Shown here piece by piece: positions 10,121-19,398 of a DNA stretch of 37,613 nt (positions are counted from its first letter, which is position 1; each line of letters opens with the position of its first letter). The position numbers and the translations under genes are program-made. The notes beneath the pieces are model-generated. The model ran no database searches. It was given only the letters and a program-made list of their open reading frames with translations, and was not told where the DNA came from. The DNA is taken from NCBI GenBank assembly GCA_003427395.1, contig BFEA01000183.1, positions 2,290,379 through 2,327,991 of the forward strand, in the 5' to 3' direction. Origin of the DNA: Chara braunii. Its lineage: Eukaryota > Streptophyta > Charophyceae > Charales > Characeae.

Positions 10121-10949
10121 GCATATGTCCTCCATGACCTTCAGCATGTCTCGTTGGACAACCGCGACCCCATTCGTCCACCCCTGAGGCACCACACACA
10201 TTTGTATGAGGCCTCTAGGTGTGTGCATGGCGGTCATAGGTCGACTAATAGGATCTATGGGGAACTGGTCATAGCCAGAGTATAAGTCTACTAGGGAGTA
10301 AATACTCCTTCCGGCGAGTAGATCCGCGTTCGGTAAACTACCCGCATCGCGAACAGTTACCGAATTCAACTTTTGCAAATTTTGTATCCAGCGCAGGCCA
10401 CCACCCAGCTTCCAAAAACAAAACCAGTGATTGGCATAAGCACCATCCGCTGGTTCTGCAACGTTAGAGACGATCTTCTGGTTTATGTACTTCATTACCT
10501 CTTTTTCCTCCTTTTGAGCATATTTCGTGGGTCTATCATTCCAAGGCGTATGAGGAACGGTCCAAATCTTAACCATCTTGATCATGTCAACGTCCAGTCG
10601 TCCCCTCTCCTCATCATTAAAGGAAAAGGCACCACTGTACTTCTGACATAATTCACATATGAAATCTCTCTCAGCCGGTAGGAGGAAGTCATCGGCTCCT
10701 ACCTTCATTATCTTGAACCTCTCTAGGATAATCCTTCCCCCTTTTAATGCAGCCTCTCTTAACCCTTTAATTATCTTCCTTTCCTTCTCTAATGCTTCAT
10801 TATAGTCTTTTTCTATCAAGACTGTCACCGGATTCTTCTCAACGCCCTTGCGCTTACACTTCCTCTTGGACCCGGTAACTATTTTCCTAAAAAAGGCCCA
10901 CTTGCAGAGAAGGTAAGCTGCATCGTGCTAGTTTTTGCCACCCTCACAG
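10121..10949 (-). pseudogene. Inner element reverse transcriptase, 3'-truncated
   Basis: Ty3/gypsy-type RT N-terminal half. The fingers/palm motifs are readable: LRWIQNLQKLNSVTVRDAG (equivalent to the RFCIDFRALN-VT-RD region), SLVDLYSGYDQFPI with the first catalytic Asp, and VPQGWTNGVAVVQRDM, equivalent to MPFGLTNAPATFQ. The frame enters the 76-bp satellite at about 10120, directly after MLKVMEDI. The YxDD box, thumb, RNase H and integrase are therefore missing. The DLYSGYDQ / PQGWTN signature marks a Metaviridae branch distinct from the outer element. The N-terminal linker is very basic (KRKCKRKG), and a frameshift near 10950 separates it from the upstream frame. Confidence 0.88.
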
Positions 10950-11214
10950 CTTCCTTGAATCCTTTCATCTCTCTCTTATTGCCCTACTTCTTCTCTTTAT
11001 CCAGGAGCTTGAGTATCTTCCCGATATCATTCACTCTAATCATTGTCTCCTTGTCGATTATTCCACTTTCCTTCAGTTTTGTCCGTACTTCCTCAATCAG
11101 CTTGTCAGATTCTTCATGCTTAAGAGAATTAACATGTCGCTGATGACGAGGATGATGCCTATCACTTATCACAAAGGCCTGTTCTTAACCAGTGACAGGG
11201 TCTTGAAGAGAGAG
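10950..11214 (-). pseudogene. Protease-RT linker of the inner polyprotein
   Basis: Same frame as the protease, interrupted by TGA just after GHDGAA, TAA after PVTG and TAG after LDKEKK. It reads as a charged helical linker (VNSLKHEESDKLIEEVRTKL, then KESGIIDKETMIRVNDIGKI). It probably belongs to one Gag-Pol polyprotein. The stops can be explained as Trp and Gln codons changed by transitions. Confidence 0.6.
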
Positions 11215-12057
11215 TCAGGCCGCTCCATCATGGCCAAAGAACGCACAAGCCTCCATTCTATGTAGGAAAGGGTCTCCGAGAATGCAGTCATGATCTAAGT
11301 TGGGAACCACAAAACTAAGGATCTCAGCCCGTAAAGTTCCAATCCGAATAGGCAAATTATCAATAAAATCTTCCAAAGGCAAAAATCTGGCTATATTTGA
11401 AAGCTGATGATTAGCCTTCCTGTCTATTCCAAGCCCACATGATCTCATCGTGGCCGAGGACATAAGAACCATCTCGGCCCCGGAGTCCACTACGGCTCTA
11501 ATTTTCACGTCGTTTACGGAGATATTCAAGTAGTCACACGACATGTTGCCAAACCTCATCTTGATCCCAGGCGGTTTTTTTTCCACATGCCGAGGGAAGA
11601 GTCTTAAGCTATTGATTTCTACCTTCCGCCTGTCAACCATCTTTTTGAGTTCTTCTCTAAACTTTGGCACCAAGGCTACCGCCTCCTTCCAGAATAGGGT
11701 GATCTCGGTTTCTTCAAGTAGTTTTTTTACTACTTCATATATCGAGACACCCTCCTCGGCCTCGGATCTCAAGACCACTTTCCTCTTTTTCCCGGCAGCT
11801 TCCTTTCCTTTTCCTTCCTTCACTAGGTCTTTGGTCCCATCGATCAACCGGTCTAGCTCTCTTTGATCCTTCTCCCGCTTTTTCTCTTCCACCTCTCTTT
11901 GGCTGATATGGGATACATTCAAGTTTTGGCTTCCAGGATTGTCGTCTCGAGCCATTATCTCCGGAGGTAGCATACCATCAAAGGTGACAACATTAACCCT
12001 AGCCTTCTTTTTTTTATCCTTACTGGTCTTAGCCTTTTCTAGGATTACCGCTCGCAT
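11215..12057 (-). pseudogene. Inner element aspartic protease region
   Basis: A 280-codon open frame with the retropepsin catalytic motif VVDSGAEMVL (Asp-Ser-Gly) about two-thirds along, followed by the second hallmark DCILGDPFL. The N-terminal part is a long lysine- and glutamate-rich linker containing EREVEEKKREK-like coiled-coil sequence. It lies in the same frame as Gag and the zinc knuckle, separated from them only by in-frame stops, so it was originally part of a Gag-Pol fusion. The protease would cut the polyprotein during particle maturation. Confidence 0.88.
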
Positions 12058-12408
12058 CCCTCCTTTGACTCGGAAGTCTACCTTGTTCTAATTGACATCA
12101 CAGATGTGCCCATTAGCGTTTTTTTTGACAATCTCTTCTTCAAACTTTTTTTCTAACGTCGGGCACCGGGTTAGAGTATAACCTTCCTCGTCACAATAAT
12201 AACATCGGAAGGGGCCATCTCTCCTTTACCAATCTCGACTCTTATTATCTTTCTTCCAATCCCGGTCGCGCTTCTTTTTTTGCCTCTCTTTTTTTCTTCG
12301 CCTAGAGTCATCATCGTCACTACTCTCGCTCTCGCTCTCATTCTCACTCTCTTCCTTTTGCTTCTCCTTCTTTCTTTCTTTCTTACCTTCTTCGGTTCCA
12401 ACAAGTGC
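12058..12408 (-). pseudogene. Inner nucleocapsid region with altered zinc knuckle
   Basis: In frame with Gag, after TAA at its end. First comes an acidic Glu/Ser/Asp stretch, then a Lys/Arg-rich stretch, then CYYCDEEGYTLTRC. This has the C-X2-C-X4-x-X4-C spacing of a retroviral CCHC knuckle, but Tyr (TAT) stands where His (CAT) belongs. Two more in-frame stops (TAA after KSRDW, TAG after HICDVN) lie at positions where Gln would fit. RNA binding is probably lost. Confidence 0.75.
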
Positions 12409-13206
12409 TTAAGTTGCTGGGGCAGGAAGGGTTAACTTTTCGAAGCTACCAAGCTTAACGAGAAGACCAAGGATCTCCTCGGCCTTCAAGTTTCCTCCCG
12501 CAGCTGCCTCAACATTTCCCTCTCTTGCACTAGTGATTGCTTTCATCTGTTCTAAAGACCATTTTCTGTTGGACACCGAAGGCAGCTCACGGACCATCTC
12601 AACTACTTCATCATATTTTAGTGGATAATGGGCAACACGACTTACCACACTCTTCCGTTCATCCTCTGCAAAATTAGTTTGCAGAACATGACACTTCTGG
12701 GCTTCATCTAGGAAGGGTACTCTCCGCACAATCCGCTCAACATCTTCTAGAAATTGGTCGAGGGTAGCGTACTTGGAACGTCGTACATCCAACAAATTTT
12801 GCATAGTTGTTCGAACATCATACTTCGCATACTCCTCTAACATCTTTTGTCTAACTTCCGCCCATGTTGTCAACCCTTGTGTCGTTTTTGTTACCGACAC
12901 CCTCATCTTCGGTTCAACATAGGCTAGCAGAGCTTTCAACTTCTGTTTATCCAACCAACCATGACTCATACCGAAGACATCATAGTCTTCCAGGAACTCC
13001 CTAACCTTGATTCCATCAAAGCAGGGTATGTTCTCTGGAGGTACCTTGGCCCTCGGAAGGTCTAGACGAACATTCATAGTGTCCATCCTTGTCTTCATGG
13101 CCTCTATTCGGTTCAATATCTTTCGAAGAACCGCGGTAGTGGTCACTTCTTTTTCCCCAGCAGAGGAGCTAGCACGGCTCTGCCGTGCATTCGGTCCTTT
13201 GACCAT
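12409..13206 (-). CDS. Inner element Gag
   Basis: 265 codons from ATG at 13206. The N-terminal coiled coil (LRKILNRIEAMKTRMDTMNV) is followed by a retrotransposon Gag core: CFDGIKVREFLEDYDVFGM, a WLDKQKLKALLAYVEP helix and WAEVRQKMLEEYAKYD. This is the usual pattern of Metaviridae capsid proteins, which self-assemble into virus-like particles. It ends in TAA, after which the same frame continues into the nucleocapsid. Gag begins 10 bp after the end of the last D unit. A related partial copy lies at 15840-16501. Confidence 0.85.
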   Translation of the reverse strand: MVKGPNARQSRASSSAGEKEVTTTAVLRKILNRIEAMKTRMDTMNVRLDLPRAKVPPENIPCFDGIKVREFLEDYDVFGMSHGWLDKQKLKALLAYVEPKMRVSVTKTTQGLTTWAEVRQKMLEEYAKYDVRTTMQNLLDVRRSKYATLDQFLEDVERIVRRVPFLDEAQKCHVLQTNFAEDERKSVVSRVAHYPLKYDEVVEMVRELPSVSNRKWSLEQMKAITSAREGNVEAAAGGNLKAEEILGLLVKLGSFEKLTLPAPAT

Positions 13207-13216
13207 CCTGTCTAGT

Positions 13217-13654
13217 TTACTGATTATGCTCCTTCTTCTTCCTGAACCTTTTCTCTCTTAGGATTGCGCTTAAAATTGGTTCTCAGTTCCTGCCGTCAGT
13301 AAAACTCTTTAGCAGATGGGGCTCGGGAAACCTATCGAACACAATCGGCGTTAAATCACTAACTACTCTTGCCCCTTTTCTTTCTAACTCTTTCTTTTCT
13401 TGGTCAACTATATTGCTAATCCTGTTTCGAAGAGACTCACGATCTGTCCCTTTCTCCCTCAGTGAAGGAACATAGGGCCGGATATCATATTCTCCAGTGT
13501 CGAGGAACTTTACTACAAGGATGTAAGCCTTTCCGGGGGCATGCCTCTCCTCCAGGGACACACAGCGTTTTATCTTATAGGGAAAACCCCCCCCACTGGT
13601 AAAAGGAACTAGAGCGTCCAGAGTTGCCGTGATTGTCGGGCAGTAACCTGACAT
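13217..13654 (-). pseudogene. D-domain unit D10 (immediately upstream of gag)
   Basis: Minus-strand ORF from ATG at 13654. It shows the clearest form of the family: LVPFTSGGGFPYKIKRC, KAYILVVKFLDTGEYDIRPY, a helical middle with DRESLRNRI and VDQEKKELERKG, then a C-terminal FTDGRN. TGA at 13283-13285 replaces a Trp present in D1, D2, D7 and D9 (GRDWEP, GEDWEP). Past it the frame continues EPILSAILREK to TAA at 13217. Its closest relative is D1 at 19395-19835. I do not recognise the family. Confidence 0.72.
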
Positions 13655-13722
13655 TGCCTAGTCCCTAGCAACCCCCATAATCCTTCTTTATCTTCGATCC
13701 GTCTACTCCTATCCAGTGCCTA

Positions 13723-14345
13723 CTAAGTCTTCCAACCTGAATCGTCAATGTTGACACTGCTCCACTTCCTATCTTTTAAAACAGTATTAAGGATCGGTTC
13801 CCAATCCTCACCATTGATGAAGCTATTCCGAATAGGAGGACTTGAAAAATTCTCATACTCAGTAGGCTCCACAACCTTCTTACCTTCCTTTTTGAGTCCG
13901 TCCCTGTATTTGCAGATGTGATTGAGTGCCCACTCGTGAGACCTTGTATGTTGCCGCCAGATCTTCCTAGTCACTGGAGTGTATATACGCACGTCGTACT
14001 CATCGGTCCCTAGGAAGCGAGTTACTAACACATACACTTTCTCCTCTGCTTCGGGTATGGCTAAGACAGTGTATCTCTCAATCTCATAAGGAAACGCCCC
14101 TTCTACTGTGAAGGGTTCTAAATCCCGGAGTAGGCGCGAGATGACCGAAGAATTAATATATGATAATTCACTTCCTTCAGCCTTCTCTCAAATATGCCTG
14201 CTTCCTAGGAAACTAACATACTCCTCAGCCATAACAAACTCCTTTCCATTGTCAGGTGAGGGAAAATTCAGGAGAAGCTTCGTCTTGAACTTCGAACCGA
14301 CGTACAAAGGTCTCAAGAAACAACGTCTTTGGTCGCATGACTAGG
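13723..14345 (-). pseudogene. D-domain unit D9 with its N-terminal 'alpha' segment
   Basis: One minus-strand frame ending in TAG at 13723, open except for TGA at 14188-14190, where Trp would fit. The N-terminal segment contains RPLYVGSKF and NFPSPDNGKEFVMAEEYV. The D domain follows: EPFTVEGAFPYEIERY, KVYVLVTRFLGTDEYDVRIY, GLKKEGKKVVE and INGEDWEPILNTVLKDRKW. This unit shows best that a complete repeat is an alpha segment plus a D domain, about 200 residues together. No clear ATG is visible. Confidence 0.65.
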
Positions 14346-14776
14346 TCATTCTCTCTTGCCTTACCAACCACGGCAATGACTTCTAGAAGAGGCGCTCAAT
14401 CTCTCATGTCAGCGAAGCTATCCGTAGTCAGAAAACTAGGAAGTCTTTCAAATTCCCTGACTCGTTTCCCCCAAGTCACTCTCTCATGCAAGCTTCGAAG
14501 TAGTCCCCTTATCCTCGAGAGGTGAATGTACACTTTCCTCAGACACTCTAAATAACCTTCTTCCTCTTTTATTCCTTCCTGAGCATAAACCCTCATGTCA
14601 AGGTCGTCGGTCTTGAGAAATCTGATCACTGGAACATAAAATACTAAACGCTCTTCCTTACAGACGTTGTGTCTCAATATCTCGAATGGACTGTCAGTCT
14701 CAATTACTTTATCTAACCATCTTCTACCAATGGTCACAGTCGCAATTGACATAGAGTTTTCAAATTCCAGTATCAT
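14340..14776 (-). pseudogene. D-domain unit D8
   Basis: ATG at 14776 overlaps the TGA of the preceding frame by four bases (ATGA). The pattern is diverged but clear: DKVIETDSPFEILRH, LVFYVPVIRFLKTDDLDMRV, a helical middle and FADMRD. TGA at 14396-14398 then replaces the conserved Trp, followed by APLLEVI. The unit lacks the GGxFPY motif, which reads DSPFEI here. Confidence 0.62.
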
Positions 14777-15103
14777 TGTCTTGGGCTGCCTCTAGCCAGA
14801 CTATCTGCAGGACGCTGTCTAGATAGGATGGTCTCATCTCTCGCATGTAGCATCACTCTCATGCCATCCGAACTCTTGCAATCCAGCAGATGCTTAATCT
14901 TAGTCTGACCCGTAATTACTCTAAAAGCAGCCGCTTGCATAAGCTCACGGTAGTACTCTACCATGCCAATCTCATTGTGCCTACCTAGCCTAGTATCGCA
15001 TCCTCTCACATCCCCGATGACAGTCATTTGCTGTTTGTCTAAATAGACCTCAAAACAGAAGCTCTCTCCATCATCAGGAGTGTAGACATCGATCGATATA
15101 GCT
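14773..15103 (-). pseudogene. 'Alpha' segment upstream of D8
   Basis: Same frame as D7, continuing past its TGA at 15104. It contains DVYTPDDGESFCFEVYLDK, which parallels PSPDNGKEFVMAEEYVSF of D9, then a helical and basic stretch ending SLARGSPRQ and TGA. It could be an independent small ORF from the ATG at 15027, or part of one long polyprotein. Function unknown. Confidence 0.5.
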
Positions 15104-15490
15104 CACCACACTCGATCCCTTAATACCGCGTTGAGGATTGGTCCCCAGTCCTTCCCGTCGCAGAAGCTAGCTTGCATAGGAGGGATTGAGAATCTCTCAA
15201 ACTCTCTAGGTAGGACACTCCACGTCACTTTCTTTCCTTGTTATTTCAACAACAACCTTTCATCTAGGATATACTCAGCAGCAACTACCCAACAGGCCTA
15301 GTAGTCAATCCCTCTCCTTGTTCCAACAGATACGTATGGCCTTACATCATACTCATTTGTATCAAGGAATCGGACGACAAGGACGTATAGAATCACTGAG
15401 TCGTGTTCACAAGTCACACACCTCTCAATGACGTATGGGAAAACACCGCCAGCAGTGATCCTGGTCAGTGCCTATCGCTCTAGTTATTGC
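15104..15490 (-). pseudogene. D-domain unit D7
   Basis: A single frame holding all family motifs: ITAGGVFPYVIERC, ILYVLVVRFLDTNEYDVRPY, KKVTWSVLPREFERFSIPP and FCDGKDWGPILNAVLRDRVW. Three internal stops: TAG before ALTRITAGG, TAG after GIDY, and TAA in LLLK-x-QGKKV, where D6 has QLRQQGIKA. The TAA position therefore corresponds to Gln. Confidence 0.65.
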
Positions 15491-15503
15491 TAACATGGGC
15501 TAC

Positions 15504-15836
15504 CTACCAGCTCTGTCTTCTCAATGCTGCATTGATGATTGGTTGTCAGTTCCTACCATCACAGAATCTTTTAGGTACTGGCAGGGTAGGAATCTTCTCG
15601 TAGACTTTGGGCAATAAGCTCCAACTCGCCTTTATCCCTTGTTGTCTCAATTGATCCCTCTCTACTTCGACACACCCTACTATGACATCCCAGTTGGTAA
15701 AGAAACTAGAATCCTGATCAGCCCCTTCTAGGATGTAAGGTCGAATATCATAATTATCAGTGTCAAGGAATCCAGAGACAAACACATGCACAATCGTCGT
15801 ACTTTTACACAAATAATGCCCGATCGTCGTTCTCAT
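15504..15836 (-). pseudogene. D-domain unit D6, N-terminally truncated
   Basis: Begins inside the domain: VHVFVSGFLDTDNYDIRPY, DQLRQQGIKASWS, KIPTLPVPKRFCDGRN. TGA at 15546-15548 then stands in the conserved Trp position, followed by QPIINAALRR to TAG at 15504. The GGxFPY part is absent, because the unit is joined directly to the end of a Gag-like fragment in another frame. This suggests recombination between array members and Gag. Confidence 0.65.
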
Positions 15837-15839
15837 ATC

Positions 15840-16501
15840 TCATTGCGAACGTCACTAGACTCTCATCCTCCTGTTTTTTCATTTCTTTGAGATCTTATAT
15901 TGAATAGGATGTTTCATCACATGCGAAGATTCTTGTAATCCTTTCTCTAAATATTAGCCAACGCCAACTGTCCGGAATGACTTCTCTCACTTCGCGATCT
16001 ATCTTGGGGGTTGTGTGGTGGAGTAGATTTATAATCATGTCTTGATTGATCCATTCCGCTCTCATCCCCAGTACTTCCCAGTCATCTAAGAATTTTGAAA
16101 CATTCTTCCCTGTGAAGATTGTTTGGATTCCAGACAATATCGGTAATTGGAAAGGTTTGGGCTCCTAGGAAGGGGGATACATAAGAGCCAGGTACATACG
16201 TTATTCTGTAAGGCTGGCTCGTGGTTTCCCTATATGATTCCCTTGTACCGGGATCCGAGAATTGGGCTACTCTATTCCCGTTTAGAACGTTTTTCCTCCA
16301 ACCTTCGCTCTTGGAAGTCCGTTCCTCGAGTTCTGTGGCTGTCGTTTCTAACTCTTTTAGGGCCTTCCTCAATTTTTCGACGTCCTTTGTGACATCCGTT
16401 GTCATTTTCCTAACAGGGTACTCGTCCTTGATTCCTGTGTTTTGACTTCGCCGCCTATCGAAGATAGATAGACTCCTTCCGCATCCATATTTTTTCCTCA
16501 C
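15840..16501 (-). pseudogene. Second, partial Gag copy inside the D array
   Basis: Two overlapping frames. 16501-16082 has a coiled coil (VEKLRKALKELETTATELEE) comparable with the Gag N-terminus. 16137-15840 has IFTGKNVSKFLDDWEVLGM, aligning with CFDGIKVREFLEDYDVFGM of Gag, then a second helix and WRWLIFRERITRIF. After TAA near 15895 the frame continues DLKEMKKQEDESLVTFAMRY. This lines up with QNLLDVRRSKYATLDQFLED of Gag, putting the TAA exactly opposite a Gln. It is a diverged duplication of the capsid gene, truncated at the D6 junction. Confidence 0.72.
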
Positions 16502-16722
16502 TCTTCCAGAAGTTGATCCACAGTGACTTTAACCATTTCCGTCGATTCTTCTAGTAGCTCTTGCAGTGTGTTGAAGTCCTCGTCTTTTCCTTCAACTCTC
16601 ACGACTAAGGCGGTAGCTAAAGCGGTTTGCAGGTAGCGTGAGTTTGCCTCCAACATATTTAAGGATATCCCATCAACTACTATGTTCGCGAGCTCTCCTA
16701 GAGCTCGAGCGTCCTTTCTCAA
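16498..16722 (-). pseudogene. Helical fragment, Z2-like C-terminal part
   Basis: A 74-codon frame of amphipathic helix (LNMLEANSRYLQTALATALV, QELLEESTEMVKVTVDQLLE). It resembles in pattern the helical C-terminus of Z2 (LDMLIQVHLAFQEIQTLL). No ATG is required in this decayed context. Assigned to the second Z cassette by order only. Confidence 0.4.
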
Positions 16723-16998
16723 TTTTTCTACGGATGTGGCTATCGTCTCTCTCCAGGTGCGTGGGATTGTTTGTCCACTAGGGTTGACAGTGAGGATTTA
16801 AATTCTTACTAGAAAGAGCTCTACCGCAGCTTTCCAGACGGCACACTTCCTGGCTTCTATCACTGCTTTGTGGCGCACTCGGTTTTCTCTTCTTGGCTTG
16901 ATTGCTCATTATGCACTGCTTCCACTAGGACTCGTACTAAGAACCTTTTTCTTCCTGCTCTGCCTGTGATACTAAGCTTTTGCCTTCTAGGTTCGGCA
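16723..16998. other. Unassigned segment in the second Z cassette
   Basis: Short open frames only. Probably decayed coding sequence between Z2'-like fragments. Confidence 0.4.
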
Positions 16999-17322
16999 TT
17001 AGCCATCCCTTTGTTTGTTAGATTCTTCTCGGTCTTGCTTCAGCAGTCTAGCAATGAAATCATTTCGCCATCCTATGATGTTCTCCCTTTCCTTTCTATA
17101 GATTGCGACAAGACGTTCCACGGTTCTTTCCAGTCTATCTAAGCTTGCTTCGTCCGTAGAGCCACACCACTCTTGGTATTTTGCTAGCAACTCTTCCACC
17201 TTCCTCTCAATTGGGTCTAAGTATACCTCTAGGATGGCATCAATTTTTGAATCTCTTCCTCTTACACGCGGGTTCGTGCTTCGCGGATTGTCTCGTCCTT
17301 CTCTATCTCGCACTTCATCCAT
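16999..17322 (-). pseudogene. Coiled-coil fragment similar to Z2
   Basis: About 107 codons. DEASLDRLERTVERLVAIYR followed by KERENIIGWRNDFIARLL resembles DEASAVKILREEVERHQEGQ and RRVGRDFRSIRVSLHLAKEG of Z2 (20188-20757). Read as the second copy of Z2. It overlaps the preceding fragment by about 60 bp in another frame, consistent with a frameshift. Confidence 0.5.
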
Positions 17323-17573
17323 CCCTCGGTCCAGATCATCACATTATAGGCTATACGACTCTCTGTTCTAACCTGTGCTAGTGCCATTGGTCTTCCGCGC
17401 TCTATAGCTTCTTGCGTTAATCGTCGGCAACCTAGTGTGTCTAATGCTCTAGTGGTTCGGATCCGAATAATTGAGGTTATAGTCCCCGCGAAGGATACCC
17501 GATTCACTTCCTCTTCATCAGTCACCGCGTCTGGCATTGCTCCTTGCTTCCTTTTCAATCCTAAGAGTTTCAC
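17262..17573 (-). pseudogene. Z1-like C-terminal fragment
   Basis: About 103 codons. CRRLTQEAIERGRPMALAQV followed by RTESRIAYNVMI shares the spacing of Leu-Thr, Arg, Pro, Gln, Arg and Tyr with LLTYCLDREIPTRRQLRRIV of Z1. This supports a second Z1-Z2 cassette between 18010 and 16498. Confidence 0.5.
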
Positions 17574-17589
17574 AAACGATTGATCTCTT

Positions 17590-18010
17590 CTTTTACATTC
17601 TAATTCTTCGCTGCCCTCAAGACCCCCATCAACCGGCCTCTGTCGTCTCTTATCTCATGCTCACCCTCCACTCTGAAAAGTCATGTGTCAAGGTACAATT
17701 CCCCTTCTTGGTCATTTAGGCAAACGGGTCGTCTCCTAATCTCCACTCTCTGAGTTCTTGGACATGTTACCCTTCTACAGATTGACGTTCCCATTGTGCA
17801 TAGATCCTCTTGAGTCCATCACCTTAGAAGTCGAAGCAGATTAGCTGACATCCTTCTATTGTTGTCTCGACCCAGTATCCTTTGAACTACATTATCGTTG
17901 CCCGACCCACGAACTCCGCCTTTGGTCATTCGTACACCAATGATTCAGCAGTCACTCCTGTAGCTGGTAGTATTCTTGTTGCGCCCTCTTAACCTTCCAT
18001 GCGAGGTTTA
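17590..18010 (-). pseudogene. Decayed coding segment, possible Z1-like N-terminus
   Basis: No clean frame. One minus-strand frame holds EGCQLICFDF, comparable with GFCDVICFPLEG near the Z1 N-terminus, but carries several TAA/TAG/TGA. A second frame is more open (RVEIRRRPVCLNDQEGELYL). The true frame cannot be decided by eye. It lies where the second Z1 copy would be expected. Confidence 0.35.
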
Positions 18011-18433
18011 TCACGGCCGACCAATTGTTTTCACGAGTCCTTCGACAGGTGGTGATGGTATCCCAATGAAGGGCCTGACGTAAATACTCCAAGAGAAATT
18101 CTTCCTTTTTTGTTGAAGTCTTTTTTTTTCGTCATGTACTAGGTTCGATGCCCTTTGCCAACACGGACCTTTTTCGTCTTCTACAAATCTATGGTGTGGT
18201 ACGTATATTCCAACATCATACTCATCAAGGTCAGTGAAGTAGTAGGTGAGGACATACGTACCATCCAGTTCCCACCCTTGACTCTTTAAGCCTTCATACA
18301 TGACGATCTCATAGGGAACTACAACTCTCTTAGATATACTGTTAAGGGAGTTGACCAGCTTCTTCGATTCCTCCTTACCCAATCTTCTACCTGTCCTTGG
18401 CACCATGCGATGACTCATCTGTGCTTTAATCAT
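18011..18433 (-). CDS. D-domain unit D4
   Basis: 140 codons, ATG overlapping the D3 stop as ATGA (18430-18433). The domain is diverged: RVVVPYEIVMYEGLKSQGWE, TYVLTYYFTDLDEYDVGIY, ASNLVHDEKKRLQQKRKNFS and IPSPPVEGL. It ends GRP and TAA, and lacks the DGxDWEP tail. The N-terminus is basic. Function unknown; no signal peptide or membrane segment. Confidence 0.62.
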   Translation of the reverse strand: MIKAQMSHRMVPRTGRRLGKEESKKLVNSLNSISKRVVVPYEIVMYEGLKSQGWELDGTYVLTYYFTDLDEYDVGIYVPHHRFVEDEKGPCWQRASNLVHDEKKRLQQKRKNFSWSIYVRPFIGIPSPPVEGLVKTIGRP

Positions 18434-18909
18434 GATCTCCAGTTTCGGAGTACGAACTCTACTATCACCTCGTCCTTCTCATCCTTCAATGCTTCCATAG
18501 GGACCGGAAGTTTAGGTATACGTTCATAGGTTACTATCCTTGTGCTCCATATGACCTTTTTACCTTCCAAAAGCAACCTGTGTCTTTCATCTTCCACTGT
18601 TTTTTTTGCCCTCTCCCAACATCGACCGTAGATTAGGTCAACCTCTCTTTCTATTGGTAGGTAAATTCGTACATCACATACCCCTGTCCCCAGGAAGCGT
18701 GCACTCATAACATAGAGGCATATCTGTTCCCAGCCACTATCAGCTGTCTCGTACGTGTCAACCTCGTAAGGAATCGGCTCTCTTCTTCCAAGGCGACTAA
18801 GTGTTGTACATACGGTTTTTACTTTCTCCTTCGTTGGCTTGTTACCGGATAGGAACCTTTCCCTCCTTACTTCTGATTTTTCAGCCGAGATCCCTTTCCC
18901 TTCACTCAT
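18430..18909 (-). CDS. D-domain unit D3
   Basis: Starts at ATG 18909, four bases after the D2 stop in the same frame (TGAGTGATG). About 159 codons. A basic N-terminus is followed by REPIPYEVDTYETADSGWEQ, YVMSARFLGTGVCDVRIYLP, HRLLLEGKKVIWSTRI, IPKLPVPME and FVLRNWRS. Compared with D1 the GG motif and the DGRDW motif are lost, but spacing is kept. Continuing in frame from D2, it could equally be part of a polyprotein. Confidence 0.65.
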   Translation of the reverse strand: MSEGKGISAEKSEVRRERFLSGNKPTKEKVKTVCTTLSRLGRREPIPYEVDTYETADSGWEQICLYVMSARFLGTGVCDVRIYLPIEREVDLIYGRCWERAKKTVEDERHRLLLEGKKVIWSTRIVTYERIPKLPVPMEALKDEKDEVIVEFVLRNWRS

Positions 18910-18912
18910 CAC

Positions 18913-19398
18913 TCAGTTCTTCCAGGATTTCGCTCTAAGCATCATGTTAATTATAGGTTGCCAGTTACTACCGTCAACGCAGCTGTTTGAAACCAGAGGT
19001 CTACGACAGTCATCATACTCCCTGGCCTCGGGCCCATGCTCCCACTCAATTACCTTATTCCCTTCCCTTTCTAATTTCTTCATGTATTCCCAGACGATAC
19101 TTTCAGCCTAGTGCCGACAACCCCAGAGTGCATACGTTAGTTCCCTTCCCTTCTTGCTGTAGAACCCAATATCGTACTCTCCAGTCTCCTCAAACCTGAC
19201 TACTAGTATATAGACCTTCTCTCTTAGCTCGACGTTCACTAAAGCAGTGTAGTATTCGATGACGTAAGGCAAGGCTCCCCCTTTTGTGAAGGGCGTCCAA
19301 TTGCGCAACAGGACCTCTAGGTTTGGTTGGAAAAATTTAGGTAATCCCCAGGTAACCCCTATTTCCCAGTTAATCCTATTAGTTAAATATTTAGTCAT
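18913..19398 (-). pseudogene. D-domain unit D2
   Basis: ATG at 19398 overlaps the TGA of D1 (ATGA at 19395-19398). It reads TPFTKGGALPYVIEYY, KVYILVVRFEETGEYDIGFY, then an internal TAG at 19108-19110. It continues in the same frame with KKLEREGNKVIEWE and CVDGSNWQPIINMMLRAKSW, to TGA at 18913. All domain motifs are present on both sides of the TAG, so it is a nonsense copy of a complete unit. Confidence 0.68.

Noticed and set aside
13217-13654. Firm claim that TGA encodes Trp
   Set aside because: TGG is used for Trp throughout the same frames and TGA also ends frames (for example D1). The Trp-to-TGA changes are better explained as mutation unless host genes show otherwise.
14108-14344. Plus-strand frame over the D9 alpha segment
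   Set aside because: It is the antisense of a coding-like minus-strand frame that matches other array units.
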